From Agaricus subrufescens (taxonomy: Eukaryota; Basidiomycota; Agaricomycetes; Agaricales; Agaricaceae), in NCBI GenBank assembly GCA_029945375.1, contig CM057057.1, forward strand, positions 1,240,001-1,304,000: 64,000 nucleotides of DNA, written 5' to 3'. Both the position numbers and the translations under genes were made by a program. This document shows positions 34,277-45,059 of this stretch, in pieces. The number at the start of each line of letters is the position of its first letter. Positions within the stretch are counted from its first letter, which is position 1. A model generated the notes under the pieces. That model did not search any database. It saw only the letters and a list, made by a program, of their open reading frames with translations, and had not been told where the DNA came from.

Positions 34277-34594
34277 AGCTCGCAAAGCAAAAACACCCTA
34301 GACTTCCATGTCCTTCCTACACGGTAAGGGGTCTCTCCCTTCAGGCAGCTTGCGTCAGGACTTATAACCCGGGTAGCAGCCTGCCTCATCGAAGCCGCTC
34401 CGGGCGGACGGGGAAGCCATATCTTGAAGGCTTTCGCCCAATCACGCTCACCCGCCCCCATCTCATCTGTTCACTCATCGTACCTGTACTTAAATCATTA
34501 GCTCTCATTTGCTATCGCTAGCTCACTTGTTATTCGCCTATTTGAATTCTAATCTCCCCCTTTTTCCCGGTCCTCGAAGGAACAAACGAGCCTG

Positions 34595-35348
34595 GCAAAG
34601 ATGTGCATCATCGGACGAGGGCTTTCGGGACACTCATTAGACATAATGAGGGTTGGAGTGTAACATGAGTCCTTATTGAGAGCATGCTGAATGTCTGAAC
34701 TTAGCCAGTTATTTTGTCATAGATACTCCGGTGACACAATGCCGACGATGAACCTGGTCAGACTCGGTACAGGGACGGATTTACTCATCCACGAAGCTAG
34801 TCACGCATATGGTGAAGAGGAACTAGCGACAGCGCGCGCACACAGCACTGTCGGACAAGCAATTTTCCTTTGACGCGAGTATGTATCGCCTCCGTCAACT
34901 ATGTAAAAACCGTAGAAGCTGAAGATTTGACTATAGCATGCTCGCCCGGAATGTTCTCCTGACCCACCTTCGTTCTGCAGCGGTCAGCCTTCCAGCTGTC
35001 CAAATCGCTCAGAAATATGAGAACACTGACGAATGGCACGACCCCGTCGTAGGCGTCGCCAATGACCTAATGGAAATCGATCTGGACAAATTTTGGAAGG
35101 CTAACCGCTGTGCATCGGCTATTGCAAACTGTTATAAAATCGCTTCTGTGATAGAGTTGAAGAGCGTGGCGGAGTTGTGTGACCTTGTTGCCGAGGAGTC
35201 GCTTGTCTGCTGTCCAGACATCGATTGCTGGCCTCCAAATAGGGTTTGCGTACCTGAGATTAATCATGCGCTTCACCATCGCGTATTTTGCAACCAGCAT
35301 CGAGTCCCCGCTCATGTTAGGGCACCGTTGAATTCGCAAATGTGCTAA
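34595..35348 (+). pseudogene. RNase Z fragment, copy C, part 2 (after the retroelement)
   Basis: Homology to copy A resumes with RAFGTLIRHNEGWSV and continues with YSGDT-PTMNLVRLGTGTDLL, ARAHSTVGQAI, then LARNVLLTHLRSAAVSLP and ENTDEWHDPVVGVANDLMEI. A TGA at 34871-34873 replaces a Gly codon of copy A. The tail beyond PPNR runs on in frame (VPEINHALHHRVF) to a stop at 35346-35348, unlike copy A, which shifts frame there. Together with part 1 this is a dead copy. Confidence 0.8.
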
Positions 35349-36176
35349 TACTAGAGGATATAATTTTATTGGACTCGTCGGTTGATGCTCGGGATTGTCT
35401 GAGTGTTCGAGACGGAACAAAATGCCTGACGAAAAAAAATCGGAAACACTTTGAGAGACGTGGGTAGCAAAGGAGGCACTAGCTCCAGGGTCGTTGAAGT
35501 AATGCATTGTTGGTAGAAAGAAGAACTTTCGGGCTAATCGTCACAAAGACGGATCAGTTCTAACCCCGGACTCGAACCATTAGGACCATTAGCACGATTT
35601 GTGTTTGGTGTTGATGTAACACCTTGACGATTATGTTTTTGGTTTATGATAACGAGAACAAGTCATAGCAAGAGTTCCAGACGAGTTTGTTGCGGTGAAG
35701 GGCCCACCTAGAAGGTGCAATCATAAGACCTGAGAGACATGTTCGTCGCACTCTATAACAATTGTATACTTACCACAGTCTACTTTTTTTTCGCGCAGTG
35801 GATGTACCATGGATGCTGCTAATAGATATAGCACAACCCGATAATATTCTTTCCTTCCCATCTTCAAGGTACAATAGCGGCTTCTTGAGAGTCGCCCGTT
35901 ATCTGCTAACTAGCCATCCGATGCGACGGAGCAAGAAAGGGTAACTCGCGTAACACGACTCGATAATATCTGTGTCTACGTTATTAACGTGCAATCGCTT
36001 CATGATACAACCTAAGCAATACATAATCCTATGGTATAAAAATACATCCGAATGTCCATGTGGAAAGAGCTAATGTACAGACGGACGGATGGGGGAATAG
36101 AGGGGAATATGGGTAACATGGGTAACATGGGGGAACATGGGGGATATACTAGAGAATCATAATTAATAGTCCGTCA
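35349..36176. other. Intergenic between RNase Z pseudogene and peptidase gene
   Basis: About 0.8 kb with no coding sequence that I can support. It includes the G-rich minisatellite at 36090-36150 listed separately. Confidence 0.5.
36090..36150 (+). repeat. G-rich short tandem repeat, potential G-quadruplex
   Basis: Units of the type ATGGGTAAC and ATGGGGGAAC repeat about four times at 36109-36147, preceded by GGGGGAATAGAGGGGAAT. Six runs of three to five G are separated by loops of five to six bases on the plus strand, which fits the common G-quadruplex pattern. It lies just beyond the stop of the minus-strand peptidase gene, so the transcript of that gene would carry the C-rich strand. Confidence 0.75.
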
Positions 36177-38300
36177 TTAGAACTGACCGGCAGAATATTT
36201 CTCGTTAAGGCTCGTGATAACTCGTATGACGACGTCGATCTGGGCGACAGTCATATCTATATCGAGTTTACTCCAACCGCCATCCGACATGGCCGCCCAG
36301 AGATAGTCCGGTTGAGGGATAATTCTATCGCACAAGGTAAGCTAGGATCAAAGGGAGATTAGAATGCGTACCCGAGTGTTGGAAGGCGGCCCCTTCGGCC
36401 CAAGCGACTGCTACCTCCAGCACCGTACCTGAAGAAAATTATTGCATGAAATATAGTTAGAACAATTGACATACCATCTGTACTTAATGCCTCCAACTCT
36501 TTGGGGAGATACCATAGCCATCCTCAACCAATCAGGCGTCCCATCGAACGCATCAATGTACGATTTATGCAAGATCTCTTGTCCTTCCGTGTGTCTCTCG
36601 CTCCTGTGATGAGCCAATAGCTTCGTATAGGTTGATACCATGAAGAGTGAAAAGGGGACGTACGCCATAGTCCACATTGGTTCAAGTCGTCCAGTAGGTT
36701 CATATACAGGTACATCATCCCGCCAAACGTCTTTCCATTCAATAGCACCGAAGTGCTCACAGAGAATCGCCGCCTTTGCTCTACGTCGGATTTCGGGTCG
36801 TTGGCGCATCCATAGCTTCTCATCCAGATGCCCTCCAGACATGTGGCCGGTCGTCACCACAATACTGATCGGAAAGAATCAGCGTTTGAGCCCCGACGCT
36901 CACCCAAAAAGTTTACATACTCTAGACTGATATTGAGAGGGTTCTTCGCAAAATATTCTGCCAGCGTAAGTAGAAGTATTGGACCTATAAAAGGGATTAT
37001 TCAACATCAATGCTAAAGCGGAATATATGATACACACCGTTCTCCTCGATGATAGAAGGTCCATCACCTAAACAGATCGTTGTCTTACAAAAAGACGAAG
37101 GACAGGAAAACTCATATACTCACTATGAGTATACAAGAGTAGAGAATCATCTTGACCAGCTAGCCCCTGTAAGTACCCAGTCACAGTCTTGGTAGGAGCC
37201 TCGTAGCTAGGAGCATCCAGAACAATAGTTGCCGTCTTCACCTCACCATTTCTTATCATCGATCGGATGAGCTCTCCTGTCGAATTACCGACATACAAAG
37301 ATGGAACATTATAAAGATTGCCGTCGCCTCGCGCTCCTGCGTTGGGCAAGAATTGAAGCGCAGCGTTCTCGTCGGATGTATGGACCCATGAAGAGATAAG
37401 ACCCTTGATTCCCAGATCCTCAAGCTTGTCGAATCTCAGCTTCTTCTCTGATTGCCAGTGGGGATTCGAAAGGTTGCCAAGCTAACAGACATGAAGCAAA
37501 ATTAGACGTCTAACACAAACTAGAAGCTCAAGCTATATGCGTACCTCGGGTATCTCTTCCGGTCCTATGCCGCGCGAAGTCCTAAAACATCGATGTGCAT
37601 TGTATCAATGTACCTACTTAAAAATGATGCATATACTTACCCGAGCAAATGATATCCGGGCAAAGAATAGTTTCGCGTTGGACTAGGGTTGTCGAAGAAC
37701 ACAATACTTCCTCCTTCAGGAAGGTTCTCTAGATTCAGCGTACTCGTATTGGCTCTCTCAATCGGGCTCAGACCATATGTTCCAGCATCATATACTGGTG
37801 CTGTGACGCCAGCTGGGCCGCTATCACCGCTATACGGCCAAAAACCAGTTGTTGGTACTGTTATGTTTGTCCCATTCGTAAGTTGAAGGGACAATGACCA
37901 CCATCGAGCATCCCATCTAGAAAGATAAGGCGGATAGAAAAAAAAAAGACAACATTCGGTCAAACGACCAAATCGAACTATGAAAATCGAGGCGAACCGG
38001 TGGAGGGTATAGTCTAATGTTTCGGTTTTCAACCCAGCGAGATCCAGATTTGCAGTGACAAGGTCGAGGAGAACGTTTTGGTTATCATTACCGGCTGACA
38101 TGTTAGGGTCAGTTTTACGCATACATTGAAAGAACAATTCACGCACTCCATCTAGGCCCACGTAAATTTGTCTGGAAAAGCCTATCCCGCAGTATCTGAC
38201 GTTGTTGTTGATCAAGTCCGAGTAGAGACGAGCCAAGCACAACCTGTGGTAAGGAAGCGAAGATGACATTGACGAGCAATAGATGTGAAACAGCGAGCAT
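36177..38300 (-). CDS. Secreted M28-like peptidase-fold protein with a PA-like region
   Basis: The start at 38300 gives a clear signal peptide (MLAVSHLLLVNVIFASLPQV, then VLGSS). Splicing from 38164 (GTGCGT donor) yields LLDLVTANLDLAGLKTETLD, then WDARWWSLSLQLTNG. A middle part with ENLPEGGSIVFFDNP, GIKGLISSWVHTSDENAA and YNVPSLYVGNSTGELI resembles a protease-associated domain. The C-terminal half has LLLYTHSDGPSIIEENG, VVVTTGHMSGGH and ILCEHFGAIEW, arranged like the zinc-ligand boxes of M28 aminopeptidases. The last exon, IIPQPDYLWAAMSDGGWSKL, ends SAGQF with TAA at 36177-36179. It probably acts outside the cell or in the vacuole. The ligand boxes are not canonical, so catalytic activity is uncertain. 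Confidence 0.6.
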
Positions 38301-39841
38301 AGCTGCAAGAGGAGGGGAAGCCGGAGGGGCTTAGCTGGACAAGAAACCGAGACCGAGGGGTAAAGGCGGCAGCAAGAGACAGATTCCAGTCGAGGTGGCT
38401 GGAAGGGAACAACAAACCTCAGTCGGGGCTGGCGGACGCGTATTAATACCACTTTCAAGTCTCGGTCAGCCTCGAAATCACTTGAATAGTCCCTCCAGCC
38501 CAGCCCATCATCTTAGCTTGCTCCATCAGGACTGGGGCTGAGTTCATTTCCACCGTAAATCGTCTTCGGAACCCGGGAAATCAGATGTTCAGTTGTTATT
38601 GGACAAGAATCTTTGGAGCGAGTTGCCTCATTTTCGATCAAAGGCTGTCCTCAGGCAGGACAGTAACGCGAACCACACCCTAGTACCCATATATAGTCTA
38701 GTCTTCAGTTATTTAAATTGTACCTCTCCTGTCCTGCAATTATAGCTATACTCTGGTGAGACAGGCGGCTCTAACGGAGACGATAAGCTGCAATGATAGT
38801 GAGCTTCTAGAGGCCTTGCATACAGCATCGTGTCAATCCAAAGAGGAAAAGGTCTGACGCGCTTGCGCGCGGTCGTATGTTGGGAGACTGTTCGAATTGA
38901 AGTGATTGGGGAATAACAGTATAACATATGGCGTTTGGTCTGATTCAAGCTACCGGCACTGCGAGAGGACAAAGCCAACGAGGTTGATTACAGCTTCCTT
39001 AGTGCTTGCTGGTTCTTATCCACTTTAGACTCGTAGCGTGTTAGTCGCCCTCCTATCATAAGTGGCTTCCTTGCAAACGCATGGGACAAATTGTACTCAC
39101 TTTCAGTCAGGGCCGTGCAAAACCACCCGATGTTCATTTAATAGTACTCAACAAACGGATAGCGATGACTCAACCTCATGTTTCTCCAATGAGGCGAATA
39201 GTCATCGGACAACTACCAATCAAGGCTCATGCACGCGGGGCGTTAGACTCTAGGGGTCCGAAACCCGAGACCGTAGGCGGACAACAGTTATATCAACAAG
39301 AATTACGCGAGTCTCGCTCTCATCCAGTGAGTATCCGAGCTTTGGGGGATGTTTGAGTGATTGAAACTTAGATCCGGAAACGGTAGTACAGATGTGAAAG
39401 CGGGCAATGAATTAAAGTAAGAGTCAGTATTACATCATGTGCTCTAGTACAGATGCCATCACATAGATTCCCAAGAGAAGTGTTGGATACATCAATGCAT
39501 TCCATTAATTAATAAATCCATAAGCCGCAAATCAGCCAATGCACCTATATACTATCCAGCCGAAGACAGTAACTAAAAGGAAAAACGGCCTCGAATTGCT
39601 CAAAACGAAGGTGTGAGTCGATATACAAAAGCTATCGAAACCAACCCGTCCTCAAGAAGGCATCACAATCGGTTATCAAAACGAATTGTCGTCCTCAAAT
39701 TCCGTAACCAGCTACAAGCACCCATGTCACACAACAGGTTGACCATATTGATATATACATTAGTCTCGTGGACGAGCAAAACTAGATCCATACCAAGAAA
39801 ATATACGATTTAAAATACATCCCATCAGGCAAAACACAACA
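38301..39841. other. Intergenic between peptidase gene and NEO1
   Basis: About 1.5 kb holding the promoter of the minus-strand peptidase gene and the 3' flank of NEO1. Short frames at 38709-38978, 39062-39356 and 39613-39813 show no domain. No repeat or RNA gene was recognised. Confidence 0.5.
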
Positions 39842-42800
39842 CTACAACAACTTGCTAGACGCAGACGGTTTGACTTTATTGCGTATTAGTTTAATGATCC
39901 ATAGTGGCATTGCACTGATCGCCACAATGACGGCAACTTTCCAAGCAAAGGGTATCGTGACCACGAACGAAAGATCTACACAGACGTGTAATCAGTAAGA
40001 GAAAGGGAAGTTAATTCAGATGCATAGACTGACCGAAGTACTCCGGAAGGAACGCTATACTGACTGCGTATACAAGAAGCGTCATCACCTCTGATATAAC
40101 CATGTAAAGATGCCTGGCACATTTACAGTCAGACTTGTTGATGAGGAATTGGATAAGCGGACGCACCATGTAGTAATTTCCAGTGCCACCATGATCAACT
40201 CATTTAGAACTAGCGCCGTAAACGAAATCGATACGATATGCAGAAACTCATTCTCGAACAACACAAGCGATACGATCATGATCGCAGCACCTTGATACAA
40301 GCTGATCATCAACCACTGGAAAAACGTCTTGTACGACAACGATCGTCCCTGCAACATCGTCATGAGTGATATTGTCCGAGTAACCGTTACTCATCTAATG
40401 CTCACCTTGGTCAGTTCTTTATACAATTCCGGATACAATAACGCCAAATCCTCGTTCACATCCCTATCCAACACGAGCGAGAATACGGGTGCCATCGTAT
40501 ACACTGTGGCATACCCAGCCATTAACCATCCTTGGTACAACGCAATCGGCGCAAAATAGAAAATGGCTGAAAAGACCGCTTGCATGATGGAAATAATCAA
40601 TCCACGATGGATAACGAATTGAGCCAGTTTCGCCGACCGCCGATAGGAGTTGCGCCCGTGCCAAAGAAGTAGCTTTGTAAGAAAGCTGAACTGATTCACA
40701 GAGAAATCTGCGGCGAGTGATGCCTGTTTTCCTTCTTTCCCAACGATACCGACACCTACGGGACCATCAATAGATTTTCGGTTTGAAGATACACGAAGAC
40801 TTACCGACATCAGCTGCCTGAATCATACTAACGTCATTCCCGCCATCTCCAATACAGCAGACCCGCTTCTTCGTGTGATGCCGGATAAGTCTCGCCACGT
40901 CAGCTTTTTGCGTTGGTGAACAACGACAAGCGACAACCGCCGAGAGTTTCGTCGCTATCTCAATGAACTCGTTCTTGAACAAGTTGAGGCAGAGCTGGTA
41001 TTAATGATTAGACCCACGAGCAAGGTCAATAAGTGAAGCTTGAGGCACACCTGTAGCGACTCTCCATCGATCACCAAACAACAATCCAACTTCGACTGTA
41101 AAAACTCCAATTCATCCCTAGCTTGATCTGCGGTTTTTACTTTACCTAAATCAGCACCATCATTGTGTGGAAGGGTAGACAAAAAGACTCACACTTGGCC
41201 ACTTCGTGTATATATTGATTCCTGGCCACCAACTTTGTCGAAATCGCAATACATCTCGCCGTTTCAATTTTATCCCCAGTCAACATCCAAATCTTCACTC
41301 CAGCATTCCTCAATAATTCCAAAGTTCCCTTCACATCTTCTTGGAGCTTGTCCTCTACACCTGTCAAGCCCAACAATTCCAAATCATGCTCCAGAATCTC
41401 AGCAACAACCGCGGCCATAGCCTCATTTCTGCCCTCAAGTCGTATGCTAGCTTCATGGTATCTCTTCGAAAAGTCGTTATACGTAGCTCCACCTAATCTC
41501 TTCTTCGCCATCACTAGGGTTCTCAAACCTTCACGTGCCATATTAGCCGTTTCTTCTTCTAGCCAATCATTCCTTTGTACGATTTTCGCCATGACCACAT
41601 CTGCACCTTTTTGCAGAAACGTGATCTCGCCGGTGGTTGTCTCTCGAACGACAATCCCCATACGTTTAGATTCAGATGTGAATGGAAAGATGTCAAGAAT
41701 GTCATAGGTTAACTTGGAACCTGAAGGGGTTTGTAGTTCCATTCGGGTACGATCGCGGAAAACTAATGTCAGACCGACGGAGGATGTCCAATTGACGATG
41801 GCCACCTCGTCTGGAGAGGAGGCTTGATAAGTTACTGAACCATCGTCATTCGTTACCGGTGTCACCTGGATTAAACATGTCAGACTGGAAGACAAAAGTG
41901 GAAAATTTGAGCTCACATTGTGGCACAAAGCAAGGCTAAGAACGACATCTTTCACTCGTGATGACATATCCCGACGACCACGAGTCGCTAGCTGGATCCC
42001 AGTCGACATTGATCCGCCTCTTAAATGTGCTATTAAGAGAGAGGAGTTCAGTCTCATTGAAACTGAAATCGAGCAAAATGCTTACCGTTCTCGCCAGAAG
42101 CTCCAAAGGCAAGCGCCAGTTGGTGTGCGACCTCATCCATTGAATCAGCACCATAAGACATTGTGCCCATGTGTAGTTTGCGCATCTCCATCTCTGACCA
42201 AAGTAAACATTATGACCACTACGACTTCGCAAGACCTTCGAAACGCACCATTCTGAGTCAATGTACCTGTTTTATCACTCAACAGGTAGGTTATCCTGCC
42301 TAGCTCTTCCGGTAATGTGCTCGTTCGTACGATAGTACCCGGTATCTGTGGATCATTCATGATATGCTGAGCATACACAGTTTTGCCCATGTCCAGGTTA
42401 ACGCGGAGACTACACAGTGGACGCATTAGTGAAAAACACCTAGAGAAGCCTTTTGTGTGCTCACCTGATAGGAATGATCGAAGAGAAAAGAATCAAGAAC
42501 CGAAACACATAAATATACCATAATCCCCGAAACCCATTCAACCCGACAAGGACAAGAGACAAAGCAAAGGTCACTGCACACAATATCTATCATTATGGTG
42601 AGTTACATGCGATGACGTTGTATAGAATGTATGCACAGACCTTTGCAAGATTATTGATTTCTAGATCTAGCAGCCCAACCTTTGTTTTCGGATGACTTGT
42701 ATTCATGACTGCCCTGGTGTCAGGTCCCGTGTATATGACGAAACCCACCGCCGATCCAGCAGCAAGGACTGTATTCGACCACAAAACATTCTCCGCCGTT

Positions 42801-44122
42801 AAAGGTGCAACCGAAGGCGGCATAGAGCGAAGTGGTACACCTTCACTCTCACTCCCATCGAGGGTTGATGTCAGCGGCTTGTTGAGTGTGAATGTACCAA
42901 TAAAGGTGTGAATGTCCTTGATGGGTGCGTCGGCTTTGAGAAGCGGCGATGAGCATACAATGGTAAACTAACGGAGAACACTGACCATAGATTTCTGCGT
43001 CAAGTTTAACAAGGTCAGCTTCCTGCATTTTCTGCGTCTCGGAAACTGCAACTCTCAGCTTCCAATCTGTCTCCCCATCAAGCTGATCCGTTCGGATGAA
43101 ACACGTTCCACTTGACTCTGATGTGTGTAACAAGACCATATCGGCAGGCACCCTTTGATTCTTCTCTAGGTGCACAAGGTCACCTACTCGGATCGTCGAC
43201 GATGGTGCTGAACGTGTGTTGACGTGTCGACTGAGGTAGGCTTCTTCAGGCGTGGTGTCAGCACCAGAATTGTGGCGCTGAAGGATTAGATATCGTTGAG
43301 AATTAGCCTCTTTGTCTCGAAGATATCGTTTGTAGTCATCATATGCTTCCTTTCCCAGCGTTACAAAGAGAACGAAAGCAAGAGGAGCGATATACGTGGC
43401 GATAAAACCTACATCCCGTGATGAGAATATATGAGGCTGGAGACGCGAATAACGAACCTATCTTGAGAGCTGGAATGAACTGTGACAGCGCCACCAGTAA
43501 GAAGTACAAATTGAAGAAAAATTTGAATTGTTCATAGAGTACCAGTGGAAGGAACGTGAATGCATTGTATTTCTGGTTCTTCACGATGTTCGCCGTAAAG
43601 CGAGATTGCAGTTTCTCTGAAGGTAGGTTTTTAAGAACGTCATAGGTGTATGGGAATGTACCTACCAGGGGGATTGAAAGGTATCGTTCTAGATTTGTCT
43701 TTGTCTTTGCCGTGGCCGCTACTTTTGAATGACGGCGCGGGTGAATGAGGCTATGGACAGAACTCAATTTCGGTCCCAATCTAGAGAGCAAAGCAGACCT
43801 TGGGGAGTGATGGAGCCTGTTCTTCTACGCCAGCATCATCTTCCGAGCCATCGTATGATCCACCAAGTAGCCTCTCCTCCTCCTCAGGGTCATCAACGTA
43901 TCTACCTTTGCCCTTCCTCCTCAGGTTCCCATTCCTTAATGTGTTACTGGTCGCAACGGCGGCTTTGGTGATCCCCATAGTTGTCGGCATATTGGTAATG
44001 TTGTCAGAACGACCTTGTGTTGAGTTTGATGGAGGGTCAGCTTCTACTTCGTTATTGTTGAGCGGAATGTAATTTGGCCGCGTCCTGTTTCTTCGAAATG
44101 GGTGTAAAGGGATATCCGTCAT
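39842..44122 (-). CDS. NEO1: P4-type ATPase phospholipid flippase of the Neo1/ATP9 class
   Basis: The start at 44122 gives [20 protein letters not shown] and an acidic cytosolic N-terminus. The first membrane region ([20 protein letters not shown]) has the spacing of the Neo1 subgroup. The actuator-domain motif is [12 protein letters not shown], the phosphorylation site DKTGTLTQ lies at 42253-42276, and the nucleotide-binding domain has [12 protein letters not shown] and FLQKGADVV. The hinge motifs are [10 protein letters not shown] and GDGGNDVSM. Ten hydrophobic segments are expected; the last exon ends [11 protein letters not shown] at 39842. About a dozen short introns split it. Neo1 flips aminophospholipids in Golgi and endosome membranes and, unlike most P4-ATPases, works without a Cdc50 subunit in yeast. 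All catalytic motifs are present, so the gene appears functional. Confidence 0.92.
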
Positions 44123-44642
44123 GTACCTGGGGTTTTAAGGCGCGTGTTCTAGGCCAAAAGCACCGCTGATGGTCGATGTATTTGGCTCTAGTAGTCGTTA
44201 TAGAACACGTTGTGGAGGGGGTTGCGCAGAGTTCGTCGAGGAAGGAGGAAATCAGTTGCTGGGCATGTCAGCGGCACTGACGACACATTGGTTTATTTGG
44301 CTTTGTTGTTTTCGGAGGATGCTACAACCTCGTTCCGGGATGACGTACTTACTCATTTTATCTTTGGTCTTTATCCTGGCTCTATGGCTTCTGTTCCTTT
44401 TTTTTCTTTCTCATCAGCTAGCTGGGCATAAGTTACAACTCCATGTCTCGAGTTTCATGTAACGTAGAGAGCTGAAAATGTATCGTATATATCATGTCAG
44501 ATCTAAGCAGGACGGTATACTGGGTAATATCTAAAAGCAACCATTACAGGTGAAGAATCTAACTAAATTTTGAAGCGAGTAGTTAATTAATTATATCCGT
44601 ATCAACGATTTAAATCAAAGGTGGCATGTACAAACTCCAGGC
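44123..44642. other. Intergenic upstream of NEO1
   Basis: NEO1 promoter and 3' flank of the small gene at 44643. A plus-strand frame at 44169-44462 contains a hydrophobic stretch but no domain and no splice context; I do not support it as a gene. Confidence 0.5.
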
Positions 44643-44969
44643 CTATAACCTCTTTGATTTGGAACTGGGAGCATTACCCGCAAAACCATACGAGCCGGAA
44701 AGGCCCCCAAATGCAGCCTCAAAGTTTTTATGAGACTGCGAAGCCCAATATGCTGCTTGGCTTTGTTGCGCCGCAGTATTAGCAGGCTGGTTCGATTTTC
44801 GAGGAGAGGCATTTGATGGAGAACCAGTTGTTGTAGGAACAGAAGGCATGGATCCACCAAATCCCATCGAAGAAGAAAGTTGTCCAAATGCTTTTTGGTA
44901 ATCTTTCTTGGAAGCGGGATATTGCGCAGAAGGGAGGAGGGAGGCTGTGGATGTAGTAGCGGAATTCAT
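44643..44969 (-). CDS. Small conserved-looking protein with two AFG-L-GF repeats
   Basis: A 108-residue protein starts at ATG 44969 (MNSATTSTASLLPSAQYPAS) and stops at 44643. It contains two copies of one motif: YQKAFGQLSSSMGFGG and FEAAFGGLSGSYGFAG, joined by a polar Ser/Pro/Asn/Gln linker. The tail is basic (SSKSKRL). I do not recognise a named domain and assign no function. The upstream reading (to 45194) also stays open, but ATG 44969 is preceded by a good 5' UTR intron, which supports this start. The repeat and low-complexity linker suggest a short, partly disordered adaptor-like protein; that is inference only. Confidence 0.62.
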   Translation of the reverse strand: MNSATTSTASLLPSAQYPASKKDYQKAFGQLSSSMGFGGSMPSVPTTTGSPSNASPRKSNQPANTAAQQSQAAYWASQSHKNFEAAFGGLSGSYGFAGNAPSSKSKRL

Positions 44970-45004
44970 AGTGAATTTAGTTGGGTGATGTAAAGATGTA
45001 GGTG

Positions 45005-45059
45005 CTGTTCGTCTTTGGAGTGTTAGTAGTGGGAGCGTGGTGAAGTTGAGAAGACGTAC
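45005..45059 (-). other. Probable 5' UTR intron of the small two-repeat gene
   Basis: On the minus strand a GTACGT donor at 45059 is followed by a CTAAC branch-point-like motif and a CAG acceptor at 45005, giving a 55-nt intron about 35 bases before the ATG. Size and signals match coding introns in this window. Confidence 0.6.

Larger units (their letters stand above)
29452..34594 (+). mobile_element. Degenerate DIRS-type tyrosine-recombinase retrotransposon
   Basis: About 5.1 kb splits RNase Z fragment C. On the plus strand it carries a Gag-like ORF, a cysteine-rich zinc-finger segment, reverse transcriptase with a WVDD box, RNase H and a tyrosine recombinase, the order typical of fungal DIRS elements. 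No long terminal repeats are seen. Edges are defined by comparison with RNase Z copy A: the left join is near AATTGA|GTAGTAG and the right join near GGCAAA|GATGTGC, with a one- or two-base ambiguity and no clear target duplication. The body is more GC- and C-rich than the flanking DNA. Several lesions show it is no longer autonomous. Confidence 0.85.

Noticed and set aside
44169..44462. 97-codon plus-strand frame with a hydrophobic stretch upstream of NEO1
   Set aside because: No domain, no splice context and a T-rich composition that produces hydrophobic codons by chance.
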